Assembly (NCBI GenBank): GCA_029224185.1
Contig: CM055189.1
Span: 28,395,457-28,459,456, forward strand
Length of the DNA stretch: 64,000 nt
Source of the DNA: Karalla daura
Taxonomy: Eukaryota; Chordata; Actinopteri; Chaetodontiformes; Leiognathidae
Reading direction: 5' to 3'
Shown: positions 24,701 to 38,440 of the stretch, one piece after another
How positions within the stretch are numbered: the stretch's first letter is position 1
Layout: every line of letters starts with the position of its first letter
Notes under the pieces: generated by a model
What the model saw: only the letters and a program-made list of their open reading frames with translations
What the model was told of the DNA's origin: nothing
Database searches by the model: none
Made by a program: the position numbers and the translations under genes

Positions 24701-27700
24701 GCCAATTTGGCTTTTTCCTATAAGAATGAATGGGAACAACAGAACTCCACAAACGAACATTCACAACCTTGCCATACTTTGACTTTGAAACTTCATTTTC
24801 ATTTCAAAAACTGAAGAATCTTGTGGTGTGTTTGTGTAGCGAGTTGCACGCTGATAGGTTGCTTGGCTTTTCAGCAGCACCTCTTCTCGACGACCATGTG
24901 CTCAGGTCCCTGCTCCAATGTCTCCTCTGCTGACATGGTAATACAAAGTGATGAGGCGTCCAGCTTCAATGCACCCCAGCAGATGGCACAGGCCCTGGGA
25001 GACTCCCAGAGTTTGAAAGGACCCCCTCAGCATTGGGCATGTCCAATCTCTTCTGAGCCCCGGGCCGACATGCGGGATCGCTGAAAAATCAGCTCTCGTT
25101 TCGCTCTTTTCACGCTGCTCCCAGCCACACCCTAAGCAGCAGACAAATTCTTTTTTCCAGTTTTGTAGGAACATTGGTGCTCTCTCATGCGGGGTAAGCC
25201 ATAAACCCGTGCGCCTTGTGAAATTTTAAATGACAAGCCTCGTCGTAGGCCCAGTGCAGCCTTTTCTCTCCATAAGCCCCCATTCATTTTCCCACCGCTG
25301 CCATCAATGTTAAACGTTACACTACTCCTCGCGACTGTGGCCACAGTTCTCATAGTACACACACCAAATCGTGTCAGGGCGTTCTGGAGACTCTCCCCTA
25401 CGGCGTGACAGTGAGCTCATATTCCAGATTGGGGAAAGCGTTGTCTCCATAGAGCCAAATATTTATCACGTGGCCAATTTGGGTTTTCCCTTAAGAATGA
25501 ATGGGAAAAACAGAACTCCACAAACAAACATTCGCAACGTTGCCATACTTTGACTTTGAAACTTCATTTTCATTTCAAAAATTGAAGAGTCTTGTGGTGT
25601 GTTTGTGTAGTGAGTTGCACGCTGATTGGTTGTATGGTTTTTCAGCAGCACCTCTTCTCGACGACCATGTGCTCAGGTACCTTCTCCATTGTCTCGTCTG
25701 CTGACATGGTAATACAAAGTGATGAGGCGTCCAGCTTCAATGCATCCCAACAGATGGCACAGGCCATGGGAGACTCCCAGAGTTTGAAAGGACCCCCTCA
25801 GCATTGGGCATGTCCAATCTCTTCTGAGCACCGGGCCGACATGCGGGATCGCTGCAAAATCAGCTCTCGTTTCGCTCTTTTCACGCTTCTCCCAGCCACA
25901 CCCTAAGCAGCAGACAAATTATTTTTTCCAGTTTTGTAGGAACATTGGTGCTCTCTCATGCGGGGTTGGCCATAAACCCGTGCGCCTTGTGAAATTTTAA
26001 ATGACGAGCCTCGTCGTAAGCCCAGTGCAGCCTTTTCTCTCCATAAGCCCCCATTCATTGTCCCACCGCTGCCATCAATGTTAAACGTTACACTACTCCT
26101 CGTGACTGTGGCCACAGTTTTCATAGTACACACACCAAATCGTGTCAGGGCGTTCTGGAGACTCTCCCCTACGGCTTGACAGTGAGCTCATATTCCAGAT
26201 TGGGGAAAGCGTTGTCTCCATAGAGCCAAATATTTATCACGTGGCCAATTTGGGTTTTCCCATAAGAATGAATGGGAAAAACAGAACTCCACAAACAAAC
26301 ATTCGCAACGTTGCCATACTTTGACTTTGAAACTTCATTTTCATTTAAAAAATTGAAGAAGCTTGTGTTGTGTTTGTGTAGCGAGTTGCACGCTGATAGG
26401 TTGTATGGTTTTTCAGTAGCACCTCTTCTCGACGACCATGAGCTCAGGTACCTTCTCCATTGTCTCGTCTGCTGACATGGTAATACAAAGTGATGAGGCG
26501 TCCAGCTTCAATGCACCCCAGCAGATGGCACAGGCCCTGGGAGACTCCCAGAGTTTGAAAGGGCCCCCTCAGCATTGGGCATGTCCAATCTCGTCTTAGC
26601 ACCGGGCTGACATGCGGGATCGCTGAAAAATCAGCTCTCGTTTCGCTCTTTTCACGCTGCTCCCAGCCACACCCTAAGGAGCAGAAAATTTTTCTTTCCA
26701 GTTTTGTAGGAACATTGGTGCTCTCTCATGCGGGGTAGGCCATAAAGCCGTGCGCCTTGTGAAATTTAAACGACGAGCCTCATCGTAAGCCCAGTGCAGC
26801 CTTTTCTCTCCAGAAGCCCCCATTCATTGTCCCACCACTGCCATCAATGTTAAACGTTACACTACTCCTCGCGACTGTGGCCACAGTTCTCACAGTACAC
26901 ACACCAAATCGTGTCAGGGCATTCTGGAGACTCTCCCCTACGGCGTGACAGTGAGCTCATATTCCAGATTGGGGAAAGCGTTGTCTCCATAGAGCCAAAT
27001 GTTTATCACTTGGCCAATTTGGGTTTTCCCATAAAAATGAATGGGTAAAACAGAACTCCACAAACAAACATTCGCAACGTTGCCATACTTTGACTTTGAA
27101 ACTTCATTTTCATTTCAAAAACTGAAGAATCTTGTGGTGTGTTTGTGTAGCGAGTTGCACGCTGATAGGTTGTATGGTTTTTCAGCAGCACCTCCTCTCG
27201 ACGACCATGTGCTCAGGTACCTTCTCCATTGTCTCGTCTGCTGACATGGTAATACAAAGTGATGAGGCGTCCAGCTTCAATGCACCCCAGCAGATGGCAC
27301 AGGCCCTGGGAGACTCCCAGAGTTTGAAAGGGCCCCTTCAGCATTGGGCATGTCCAATCTCTTCTTAGCACCGGGCCGACATGCGGGATTGCTGAAAAAT
27401 CAGCTCTCGTTTCGCTCTTTTCACACTGCTCCCAGCCACACCCTAAGCAGCAGACAAATTATTTTTTTGCAGTTTTGTAGGAACATTGGTGCTCTCTCAT
27501 GCGGGGCAGGCCATTAACCCGTGCGCCTTGTGAAATTTAAACGACGAGCCTCGTCGTAGGCCCAGTGCAGCCTTTTCTCTCCATAAGCCCCCATTCATTT
27601 TCCCACCGCTGCCATCAATGTCAAACGTGACACTACTCCTCGCGACTGTGGCCACAGTTCTCATAGTACACACACCAAATCGTGTCAGGGCATTCTGGAG

Positions 27701-29680
27701 ACTCTCCCCGACAGCGTGACAGTGAGCTCATATTCCAGATTGGGGAAAGCGTTGTCTCCATAGAGCCAAATGTTTATCACTTGGCCAATATGGGTTTTCC
27801 CATAAGAATGAATGGGAAAAAAAGAACTCCACAAACAAACATTCGCAACGTTGCCATACTTTGACTTTGAAACTTCATTTTCATTTCAAAAATTGAAAAG
27901 TCTTGTGGTGTGTTTGTGTAGTGAGTTGCACGCTGATTGGTTGTATGGTTTTTCAGCAGCACCTCTTCTCGACGACCATGTGCTCAGGTACCTTCTCCAT
28001 TGTCTCGTCTGCTGACATGGTAATACAAAGTGATGAGGCGTCCAGCTTCAATGCACCCCAGCAGATGGCACAGGCCCTGGGAGACTCCCAGAGTTTGAAA
28101 GGACCCCCTCAGCATTGGGCATGTCCAATCTCTTCTTAGCACCGGGCCGACATGCGGGATCGCTGAAACATCAGCTCTCGTTTCGCTCTTTTCACGCTGC
28201 TCCCAGCCACACCCTAGGCAGCAGACAAATTCTTTTTTCCAGTTTTGTTGGAACATTGGTGCTCTCTCATGCGGGGTAGGCCATAAACCCGTGCGCCTTG
28301 TGAAATTTTAAATGACGAGCCTCGTCGTAGGCCCAGTGCAGCCTTTTCTCTCCATAAGCCCCCATTCATTTTCCCACCGCTGCCATCAATGTCAAACGTT
28401 ACACTACTCCTCGCGACTGTGGCCACAGTTCTCATAGTACACACACCAAATCGTGTCAGGGCATTCTGGAGACTCTCCCCGACAGCGTGACAGTGAGCTC
28501 ATATTCCAGATTGGGGAAAGCGTTGTCTCCATAGAGCCAAATGTTTATCACTTGGCCAATATGGGTTTTCCCATAAGAATGAATGGGAAAAAAAGAACTC
28601 CACAAACAAACATTCGCAACGTTGCCATACTTTGACTTTGAAACTTCATTTTCATTTCAAAAATTGAAAAGTCTTGTGGTGTGTTTGTGTAGTGAGTTGC
28701 ACGCTGATTGGTTGTATGGTTTTTCAGCAGCACCTCTTCTCGACGACCATGTGCTCAGGTACCTTCTCCATTGTCTCGTCTGCTGACATGGTAATACAAA
28801 GTGATGAGGCGTCCAGCTTCAATGCATCCCAACAGATGGCACAGGCCCTGGGAACTCCCAGAGTTTGAAAGGACCCCCTCAGCATTGGGCATGTCCAATC
28901 TCTTCTTAGCACCGGGCCGAAATGCGGGATCGCTGCAAAATCAGCTCTCGTTTCGCTCTTTTCACGCTGCTCCCAGCCACACCCTAAGCAGCAGACAAAT
29001 TCTTTTTTCCAGTTTTGTAGGAACATTGGTGCTCTCTCATGCGGGGTAGGCCATAAACCCGTGCGCCTTGTGAAATTTTAAATGACAAGCCTCGTCGTAG
29101 GCCCAGTGCAGCCTTTTCTCTCCATAAGCCCCCATTCATTGTCCCACCGCTGCCATCAATGTTAAACGTTACACTACTCCTCGCGACTGTGGCCACAGTT
29201 CTCATAGTACACACACCAAATCGTGTCAGGGCGTTCTGGAGACTCTCCCCTACGGCATGACAGTGAGCTCATATTCCAGATTGGGGAAAGCATTGTCTCC
29301 ATAGAGCCAAATGTTCATCACGTGGCCAATTTGGCTTTTTCCTATAAGAATGAATGGGAACAACAGAACTCCACAAACGAACATTCACAACCTTGCCATA
29401 CTTTGACTTTGAAACTTCATTTTCATTTCAAAAACTGAAGAATCTTGTGGTGTGTTTGTGTAGCGAGTTGCACGCTGATAGGTTGCTTGGCTTTTCAGCA
29501 GCACCTCTTCTCGACGACCATGTGCTCAGGTCCCTGCTCCAATGTCTCCTCTGCTGACATGGTAATACAAAGTGATGAGGCGTCCAGCTTCAATGCACCC
29601 CAGCAGATGGCACAGGCCCTGGGAGACTCCCAGAGTTTGAAAGGACCCCCTCAGCATTGGGCATGTCCAATCTCTTCTTA
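18690..29680 (+). repeat. Mosaic block with offsets of 4624, 5393 and 6164 bp
   Basis: Several overlapping long-range matches lie here. The stretch 19760-21890 matches 25924-28054 (offset 6164, 8 monomers, both with the private aaaaatgaatggg). The stretch 18690-19790 matches 24083-25183 (offset 5393, 7 monomers). The stretch 23730-25050 matches 28354-29674 (offset 4624, 6 monomers). A 1-bp-deletion marker, ccctgggaactccc, occurs near 18832, 24226 and 28850, always followed by a monomer with cgtgaaatg-type and caaatgttcatc variants. The pattern suggests repeated unequal exchange or conversion between blocks. Confidence 0.7.
20380..24215 (+). repeat. Three-monomer higher-order repeat (2311 bp)
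   Basis: About 1.5 kb at 20380-21900 matches 22691-24215 at offset 2311. The type with ctctccagaagcccc is found near 18340, 20650, 22960 and 26810, the first three spaced by 2311 bp. The copies agree at nearly all positions I compared; exceptions include cctttcctctc and aaaaatgaatgg, present only in the first copy of the pair. Confidence 0.7.
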
Positions 29681-32600
29681 GCACCGGGCCGACATGCGGG
29701 ATCGCTGATAAATCAGCTCTCGTTTCGCTCTTTTCACGCTGCTCCCAGCCACACCCTACGCAGCAGACAAATTATTTTTTCCAGTTTTGTAGGAACATTG
29801 GTGCTCTCTCATGCGGGGTATAAGCCATAAACCCGTGCGCCTTGTGAAATTTTAAATGACAAGCCTCGTCGTAGGCCCAGTGCAGCCTTTTCTCTCCATA
29901 AGCCCCCATTCATTTTCCCACCGCTGCCATCAATGTTAAACGTTACACTACTCCTCGCGACTGTGGCCACAGTTCTCATAGTACACACACCAAATCGTGT
30001 CTGGGCGTTCTGGAGACTCTCCCCTACGGCGTGACAGTGAGCTCATATTCCAGATTGGGGAAAGCGTTGTCTCCATAGAGCCAAATATTTATCACGTGGC
30101 CAATTTGGGTTTTCCCATAAGAATGAATGGGAAAAACAGAACTCCACAAACAAACATTCGCAACGTTGCCATACTTTGACTTTGAAACTTCATTTTCATT
30201 TCAAAAATTGAAGAGTCTTGTGGTGTGTTTGTGGAGTGAGTTGCACGCTGATTGGTTGTATGGTTTTTCAGCAGCACCTCTTCTCGACGACCATGTGCTC
30301 AGGTACCTTCTCCATTGTCTCGTCTGCTGACATGGTAATACAAAGTGATGAGGCGTCCAGCTTCAATGCATCCCAACAGATGGCACAGGCCATGGGAGAC
30401 TCCCAGAGTTTGAAAGGACCCCCTCAGCATTGGGCATGTCCAATCTCTTCTGAGCACCGGGCCGACATGCGGGATCGCTGCAAAATCAGCTCTCGTTTCG
30501 CTCTTTTCACGCTTCTCCCAGCCACACCCTAAGCAGCAGACAAATTCTTTTTTCCAGTTTTGTAGGAACATTGGTGCTCTCTCATGCGGGGTTGGCCATA
30601 AACCCGTGCGCCTTGTGAAATTTTAAATGACAAGCCTCGTCGTAGGCCCAGTGCAGCCTTTTCTCTCCATAAGCCCCCATTCATTTTCCCACCGCTGCCA
30701 TCAATGTTAAACGTTACACTACTCCTCGCGACTGTGGCCACAGTTCTCATAGTACACACACCAAATCGTGTCAGGGCGTTCTGGAGACTCTCCCCTACGG
30801 CATGACAGTGAGCTCATATTCCAGATTGGGGAAAGCGTTGTCTCCATAGAGCCAAATGTTTATCACTTGGCCAATTTGGGTTTTCCCATAAGAATGAATG
30901 GGTAAAACAGAACTCCACAAACAAACATTCGCAACGTTGCCATACTTTGACTTTGAAACTTCATTTTCATTTCAAAAACTGAAGAATCTTGTGGTGTGTT
31001 TGTGTAGCGAGTTGCACGCTGATAGGTTGTATGGTTTTTCAGCAGCACCTCCTCTCGACGACCATGTGCTCAGGTACCTGCTCCATTGTCTCGTCTGCTG
31101 ACATGGTAATACAAAGTGATGAGGCGTCCAGCTTCAATGCATCCCAACAGATGGCACAGGCCCTGGGAGACTCCCAGAGTTTGAAAGGACCCCCTCAGCA
31201 TTGGGCATGTCCAATCTCTTCTGAGCACCGGGCCGACATGCGGGATCGCTGAAAAATCAGCTCTCGTTTCGCTCTTTTCACGCTGCTCCCAGCCACACCC
31301 TAGGCAGCAGACAAATTATTTTTTCCAGTTTTGTAGGAACATTGGTGCTCTCTCATGCGGGGTTGGCCATTAACCCGTGCGCCTTGTGAAATTTTAAATG
31401 ACGAGCCTCGTCGTCGGCCCAGTGCAGCCTTTTCTCTGCATAAGCCCCCATTCATTGTCCCACCGCTGCCATCAATGTTAAACGTTACACTACTCCTCGC
31501 GACTGTGGCCACAGTTTTCAAAGTACACACACCAAATCGTGTCAGGGCGTTCTGGAGACTCTCCCCTACGGCGTGACAGTGAGCTCATATTCCAGATTGG
31601 GGAAAGCGTTGTCTCCATAGAGCCAAATATTTATCACGTGGCCAATTTGGGTTTTCCCATAAGAATGAATGGGAAAAACAGAACTCCACAAACAAACATT
31701 CGCAACGTTGCCATACTTTGACTTTGAAACTTCATTTTCATTTTAAAAATTGAAGAAGCTTGTGGTGTGTTTGTGTAGCGAGTTGCACGCTGATAGGTTG
31801 TTTGGTTTTTCAGTAGCACCTCTTCTCGACGACCATGAGCTCAGGTACCTTCTCCATTGTCTCGTCTGCTGACATGGTAATACAAAGTGATGAGGCGTCC
31901 AGCTTCAATGCACCCCAGCAGATGGCACAGGCCCTGGGTGACTCCCAGAGTTTGAAAGGGCCCCCTCAGCATTGGGCATGTCAAATCTCTTCTGAGCACC
32001 GAGCCGACATGCCGGATCGCTGCAAAATCAGCTCTCGTTTCGCTCTATTCACGCTGCTCCCAGCCACACCCTAGGCAGCAGACAAATTCTTTTTTCCAGT
32101 TTTGTAGGAACATTGGTGCTCTCTCATGCGGGGTAGGCCATAAACCCGTGCGCCTTGTGAAATTTTAAATGACGAGCCTCGTCGTAGGCCCAGTGCAGCC
32201 TTTTCTCTCCATAAGCCCCCATTCATTTTCCCACCGCTGCCATCAATGTTAAACGTGACACTACTCCTCGCGACTGTGGCCACAGTTCTCATAGAACACA
32301 CACCAAATCGTGTCAGGGCATTCTGGAGACTCTCCCCTATGGCATGACAGTGAGCTCATATTCCAGATTGGGGAAAGCGTTGTCTCCATAGAGCCAAATG
32401 TTTATCACTTGGCCAATATGGGTTTTCCCATAAGAATGAATGGGAAAAAAAGAACTCCACAAACAAACATTCGCAACGTTGCCATACTTTGACTTTGAAA
32501 CTTCATTTTCATTTCAAAAATTGAAGAGTCTTGTGGTGTGTTTGTGTCGTGAGTTGCACGCTGATTGGTTGTATGGTTTTTCAGCAGCACCTCTTCTCGA

Positions 32601-35600
32601 CGACCATGTGCTCAGGTACCTGCTCCATTGTCTCGTCTGCTGACACGGTAATACAAAGTGATGAGGCGTCCAGTTTCAATGCACCCCAGCAGATGGCACA
32701 GGCCCTGGGAGACTCCCAGAGTTTGAAAGGCCCCCTCAGCATTGGGCATGTCCAATCTCTTCTTAGCACCGGGCCGACATGCGGGATCACTGAAACATCA
32801 GCTTTCGTTTCGCTCTTTTCACGCTGCTCCCAGCCACACCCTAGGCAGAAGACAAATTATTTTTTCCAGTTTTGTAGGAACATTGGTGCTCTCTCATGCG
32901 GGGTTGGCCATTAACCCGTGCGCTTTGTGAAATTTTAAATGACGAGACTCGTCGTAGGCCCAGTGCAGCCTTTTCTCTCCAAAAGCCCCCATTCATTGTC
33001 CCACCACTGCCATCAATGTTAAACGTTACACTACTCCTCGCGACTGTGGCCACAGTTCTCATAGTACCCACACCAAATCGTGTCAGGGCGTTCTGGAGAC
33101 TCTCCCCTACGGCGTGACAGTGAGCTCATATTCCAGATTGGGAAAAGCATTGTCTCCATAGAGCCAAATGTTTATCACGTGGCCAATTTGGCTTTTTCCC
33201 ATAAGAATGAATGGGAACAACAGAACTCCACAAACGAACATTCACAACCTTGCTATACTTTGACTTTGAAACTTCATTTTCATTTCAAAAATTGAAGAAT
33301 CTTGTGGTGTGTTTGTGTAGCGAGTTGCACGCTGATTGGTTGTATGGTTTTTCAGCAGCACCTCTTCTCGACGACCATGTGCTCAGGTACCTTCTCCATT
33401 GTCTCGTCTGCTGACACGGTAATACAAAATGATGAGGCGTCCAGTTTCAATGCACCCCAGCAGATGGCACAGGCCCTGGGTGACTCCCAGAGTTTGAAAG
33501 GACCCCCTCAGCATTGGGCATGTCCAATCTCTTCTGAGCACCGGGCCGACATGCGGGATCGCTGAAAAATCAGCTCTCGTTTCGCTCTTTTCACGCTGCT
33601 CCCAGCCACACCCTAAGCAGCAGACAAATTATTTTTTCCAGTTTTGTAGGAACATTGGTGCTCTCTCATGCGGGGTAGGCCATAAACCAGTGCGCCTTGT
33701 GAAATTTAAACAACGAGCCTCATCGTAAGCCCAGTGCAGCCTTTTCTCTCCATAAGCCCCCATTCATTGTCCCACCGCTGCCATCAATGTTAAACGTTAC
33801 GCTACTCCTCGCGACTGTGGCCACAGTTCTCATAGTACACACACCAAATCGTGTCAGGGCTTTCTGGAGACTCTCCCCTACAGCGTGACAGTGAGCTCAT
33901 ATTCCAGATTGGGGAAAGCGTTGTCTCCATAGAGCCAAATGTTTATCACTTGGCCAATTTGGGTTTTCCTATAAGAATGAATGGGAAAAAAAGAACTCCA
34001 CAAACAAACATTCCCAACGTTGCCATACTTTGACTTTGAAACTTCATTTTCATTTAAAAAATTGAAGAATCTTGTGGTGTGTTTGTGTAGCGAGTTGCAC
34101 GCTGATTGGTTGTATGGTTTTTCAGCAGCACCTCTTCTCGACGACCATGTGCTCAGGTACCTTCTCCATTGTCTCGTCTGCTGACATGGTAATACAAAGT
34201 GATGAGGCGTCCAGCTTCAATGCATCCCAGCAGATGGCACAGGCCCTGGGAGACTCCCAGAGTTTGAAAGGACCCCCTCAGCATTGGGCATGTCCAATCT
34301 CTTCTGAGCACCGGGCCGACATGCGGGATCGCTGAAAAATCAGCTCTCGTTTCGCTCTTTTCACGCTGCTCCCAGCCACACCCTAAGCAGCAGACAAATT
34401 CTTTTTTCCAGTTTTGTAGGAACATTGGTGCTCTCTCATGCGGGGTAGGCCATAAACCAGTGCGCCTTGTCAAATTTTCACGACGAGCCTCATCGTACGC
34501 CCAGTTCAGCCTTTTCTCTCCAAAAGCCCCCATTCATTGTCCCACCACTGCCATCAATGTTAAACGTTACACTACTCCTCGCGACTGTGGCCACAGTTCT
34601 CATAGTACACACACCAAATCGTGTCAGGGCGTTCTGGAGACTCTCCCCTACGTCGTGACAGTGAGCTCATATTCCAGATTGGGGAAAGCGTTGTCTCCAT
34701 AGAGCCAAATGTTTATCACGTGGCCAATTTGGCTTTTTCCCATAAGAATGAATGGGAACAACAGAACTCCACAAACGAACATTCACAACCTTGCTATCCT
34801 TTGACTTTGAAACTTCATTTTCATTTAAAAAATTGAAGAATCTTGTGGTGTGTTTGTGTAGCGAGTTGCACGCTGATTGGTTGTATGGTTTTTCAGCAGC
34901 ACCTCTTCTCGACGACCATGTGCTCAGGTACCTTCTCCATTGTCTCGTCTGCTGACATGGTAATACAAAATGATGAGGCGTCCAGTTTCAAAGCACCCCA
35001 GCAGATGGCACAGGCCCTGGGAGACTCCCAGAGTTTGAAAGGACCCCCTCAGCATTGGGCATGTCCAATCTCTTCTGAGCACCGGGCCGACATGCGGGAT
35101 CGCTGCAAAATCAGCTCTCGTTTCGCTCTTTTCACGCTGCTCCCAGCCACACCCTAAGCAGCAGACAAATTATTTTTTCCAGTTTTGTAGGAACATTGGT
35201 GCTCTCTCATGCGGGGTCGGCCATAAACCAGTGCGCCTTGTGAAATTTAAACGACGAGCCTCATCGTAAGCCCAGTGCAGCCTTTTCTCTCCATAAGCCC
35301 CCATTCATTGTCCCACCGCTGCCATCAATGTTAAAAGTTACACTACTCCTCGCGACTGTGGCCACAGTTCTCATAGTACACACACCAAATCGTGTCAGGG
35401 CGTTCTGGAGACTCTCCCCTACAGCGTGACAGTGAGCTCATATTCCAGATTGGGGAAAGCGTTGTCTCCAGAGAGCCAAATGTTTATCACTTGGCCAATT
35501 TGGGTTTTCCCATACGAATGAATGGGAAAAACAGAACTCCACAAACATTCGCAACGTTGCCATCCTTTGACTTTGAAACTTCATTTTCATTTCAAAAATT

Positions 35601-36929
35601 GAAGAATCTTGTGGTGTGTTTGTGTAGCGAGTTGCACGCTGATTGGTTGTATGGTTTTTCAGCAGCACCTCTTCTCGACGACCATGTGCTCAGGTACCTG
35701 CTCCAATGTCTCCTCTGCTGACATGGTAATACAAAGTGATGAGGCGTCCAGCTTCAATGCACCCCAGCAGATGGCACAGGCCCTGGGAGACTCCCAGAGT
35801 TTGAAAGGGCCCCCTCAGCATTGGGCATGTCCAATCTCTTCTGAGCACCGGGCCGACATGCCGGGATCGCTGCAAAATCAGCTCTCGTTTCGCTCTTTTC
35901 ACGCTGCTCCCAGCCACACCCTAAGCAGCAGACAAATTATTTTTTCCAGTTTTGTAGGAACATTGGTACTCTCTCATGCGGGGTAGGCCATAAACCCGTG
36001 CGCCTTGTGAAATTTTAAATGACGAGACTCGTCGTAGGCCCAGTGCAGCCTTTTCTCTCCATAAGCCCCCATTCATTTTCCCACCGCTGCCATCAATGTT
36101 AAACGTTACACTACTCCTCGCGACTGTGGCCACAGTTCTCATAGTACACACACCAAATCGTGTCAGGGCGTTCTGGAGACTCTCCCCCACGGCGTGACAG
36201 TGAGCTCATATTCCAGATTGGGGAAAGCGTTGTCTCCATAGAGCCAAATGTTTATCACTTGGCCAATTTGGGTTTTCCCATACGAATGAATGGGAAAAAA
36301 AGAACTCCACAAACAAACATTCGCAACGTTGCCATCCTTTGACTTTGAAACTTCATTTTCATTTCAAAAATTGAAGAATCTTGTGGTGTGTTTGTGTAGC
36401 AAGTTGCACGCTGATTGGTTGTATGGTTTTTCAGCAGCACCTCTTCTCGACGACCATGTGCTCAGGTACCTTCTCCATTGTCTCGTCTGCTGACATGGTA
36501 ATACAAAATGATGAGGCGTCCAGTTTCAAAGCACCCCAGCAGATGGCACAGGCCCTGGGAGACTCCCAGAGTTTGAAAGGACCCCCTCAGCATTGGGCAT
36601 GTCCAATCTCTTCTGAGCACCGGGCCGACATGCGGGATCGCTGCAAAATCAGCTCTCGTTTCGCTCTTTTCACGCTGCTCCCAGCCACACCCTAAGCAGC
36701 AGACAAATTATTTTTTCCAGTTTTGTAGGAACATTGGTGCTCTCTCATGCGGGGTCGGCCATAAACCAGTGCGCCTTGTGAAATTTAAACGACGAGCCTC
36801 ATCGTAAGCCCAGTGCAGCCTTTTCTCTCCATAAGCCCCCATTCATTGTCCCACCGCTGCCATCAATGTTAAAAGTTACACTACTCCTCGCGACTGTGGC
36901 CACAGTTCTCATAGTACACACACCAAATC

Positions 36930-38440
36930 GTGTCAGGGCGTTCTGGAGACTCTCCCCTACAGCGTGACAGTGAGCTCATATTCCAGATTGGGGAAAGCGT
37001 TGTCTCCAGAGAGCCAAATGTTTATCACTTGTCCCATAAGAATGAATGGGAAAAACGGAACTCCACAAACAAACATTCGCAACATTGCCATATTTTGACT
37101 TTGAAACTTCATTTTCATTTCAAAAATTGAAGAATCTTGTGGTGTGTTTGTGTAGCGAGTTGCACGCTGATTGGTTGTATGGTTTTTCAGCAGCACCTCT
37201 TCTCGACAACGATGTGCTCAGGTACCTTCTCCATTGTCTCGTCTGCTGACATGGTAATACAAAGTGATGAGGCGTCCAGCTTCAATGCACCCCAGCAGAT
37301 GGCACAGGCCCTGGGAGACTCCGAGAGTTTGAAAGGGCCCACTCAGCATTGGGCATGTCCAATCTCGTCTTAGCACCGGGCCGACATGCGGGATCGCTGA
37401 AAAATCAGCTCTCGTTTCGCTCTTTTCACGCTGCTCCCAGCCACACCCGAAGGAGCAGAAAATTTTTCTTTCCAGTTTTGTAGGAACATTGGTGCTCTCT
37501 CATGCGGGGTAGGCCATAAAGCCGTGCGCCTTGTGAAATTTAAACGACGAGCCTCATCGTAGGCCCAGTGCAGCCTTTTCTTTCCATAAGCCCCCATTCA
37601 TTGTCCCACCACTGCCATCAATGTTAAACGTTACACTACTCCTCGCGACTGTGGCCACAGTTCTCACAGTACACACACCAAATCGTGTCAGGGCATTCTG
37701 GAGACTCTCCCCTACGGCGTGACAGTGAGCTCATATTCCAGATTGGGGAAAGCGTTGTCTCCATAGAGCCAAATGTTTATCACTTGTCCCATAAGAATGA
37801 ATGGGAAAAACGGAACTCCACAAACAAACATTCGCAACATTGCCATATTTTGACTTTGAAACTTCATTTTCATTTCAAAAATTGAAGAATCTTGTGGTGT
37901 GTTTGTGTAGCGAGTTGCACGCTGATTGGTTGTATGGTTTTTCAGCAGCACCTCTTCTCGACAACGATGTGCTCAGGTACCTTCTCCATTGTCTCGTCTG
38001 CTGACATGGTAATACAAAGTGATGAGGCGTCCAGCTTCAATGCACCCCAGCAGATGGCACAGGCCCTGGGAGACTCCCAGAGTTTGAAAGGCCCCTTCAG
38101 CATTGGGCATGTCCAATCTCTTCTTAGCACCGGGCCGACATGCGGGATTGCTGAAAAATCAGCTCTCGTTTCGGTCTTTTCACGCTGCTCCCAGCCACAC
38201 CCTAAGCAGCAGACAAATTCTTTTTTTGCAGTTTTGTAGGGACATTGGTGCTCTCTCATGCGGGGCAGGCCATAAACCCGTGCGCCTTGTGAAATTTAAA
38301 CGACAAGCCTCATCGTAGGCCCAGTGCAGCCTTTTCTCTCCAAAAGCCCCCATTCATTGTCCCACCACTGCCATCAATGTTAAACGTTACACTACTCCTC
38401 GCGACTGTGGCCACAGTTCTCACAGTACACACACCAAATC
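36930..38440 (+). repeat. Two adjacent monomers with a shared 15-bp deletion
   Basis: The copies starting at 36930 (755 bp) and 37685 (756 bp) both read atcacttgtcccataag, having lost the ggccaatttgggttt stretch that holds the CCAAT. They also share aaacggaactcc, acattgccatatt and tcgacaacgatg. The pair looks like a one-step tandem duplication. Confidence 0.8.

Noticed and set aside
35840..35986. 125-codon fusion frame at 35609-35986 with a distinctive C-terminus
   Set aside because: It results from a 1-bp insertion (catgccgggatc) in one monomer that shifts frame; it is not a new coding unit.
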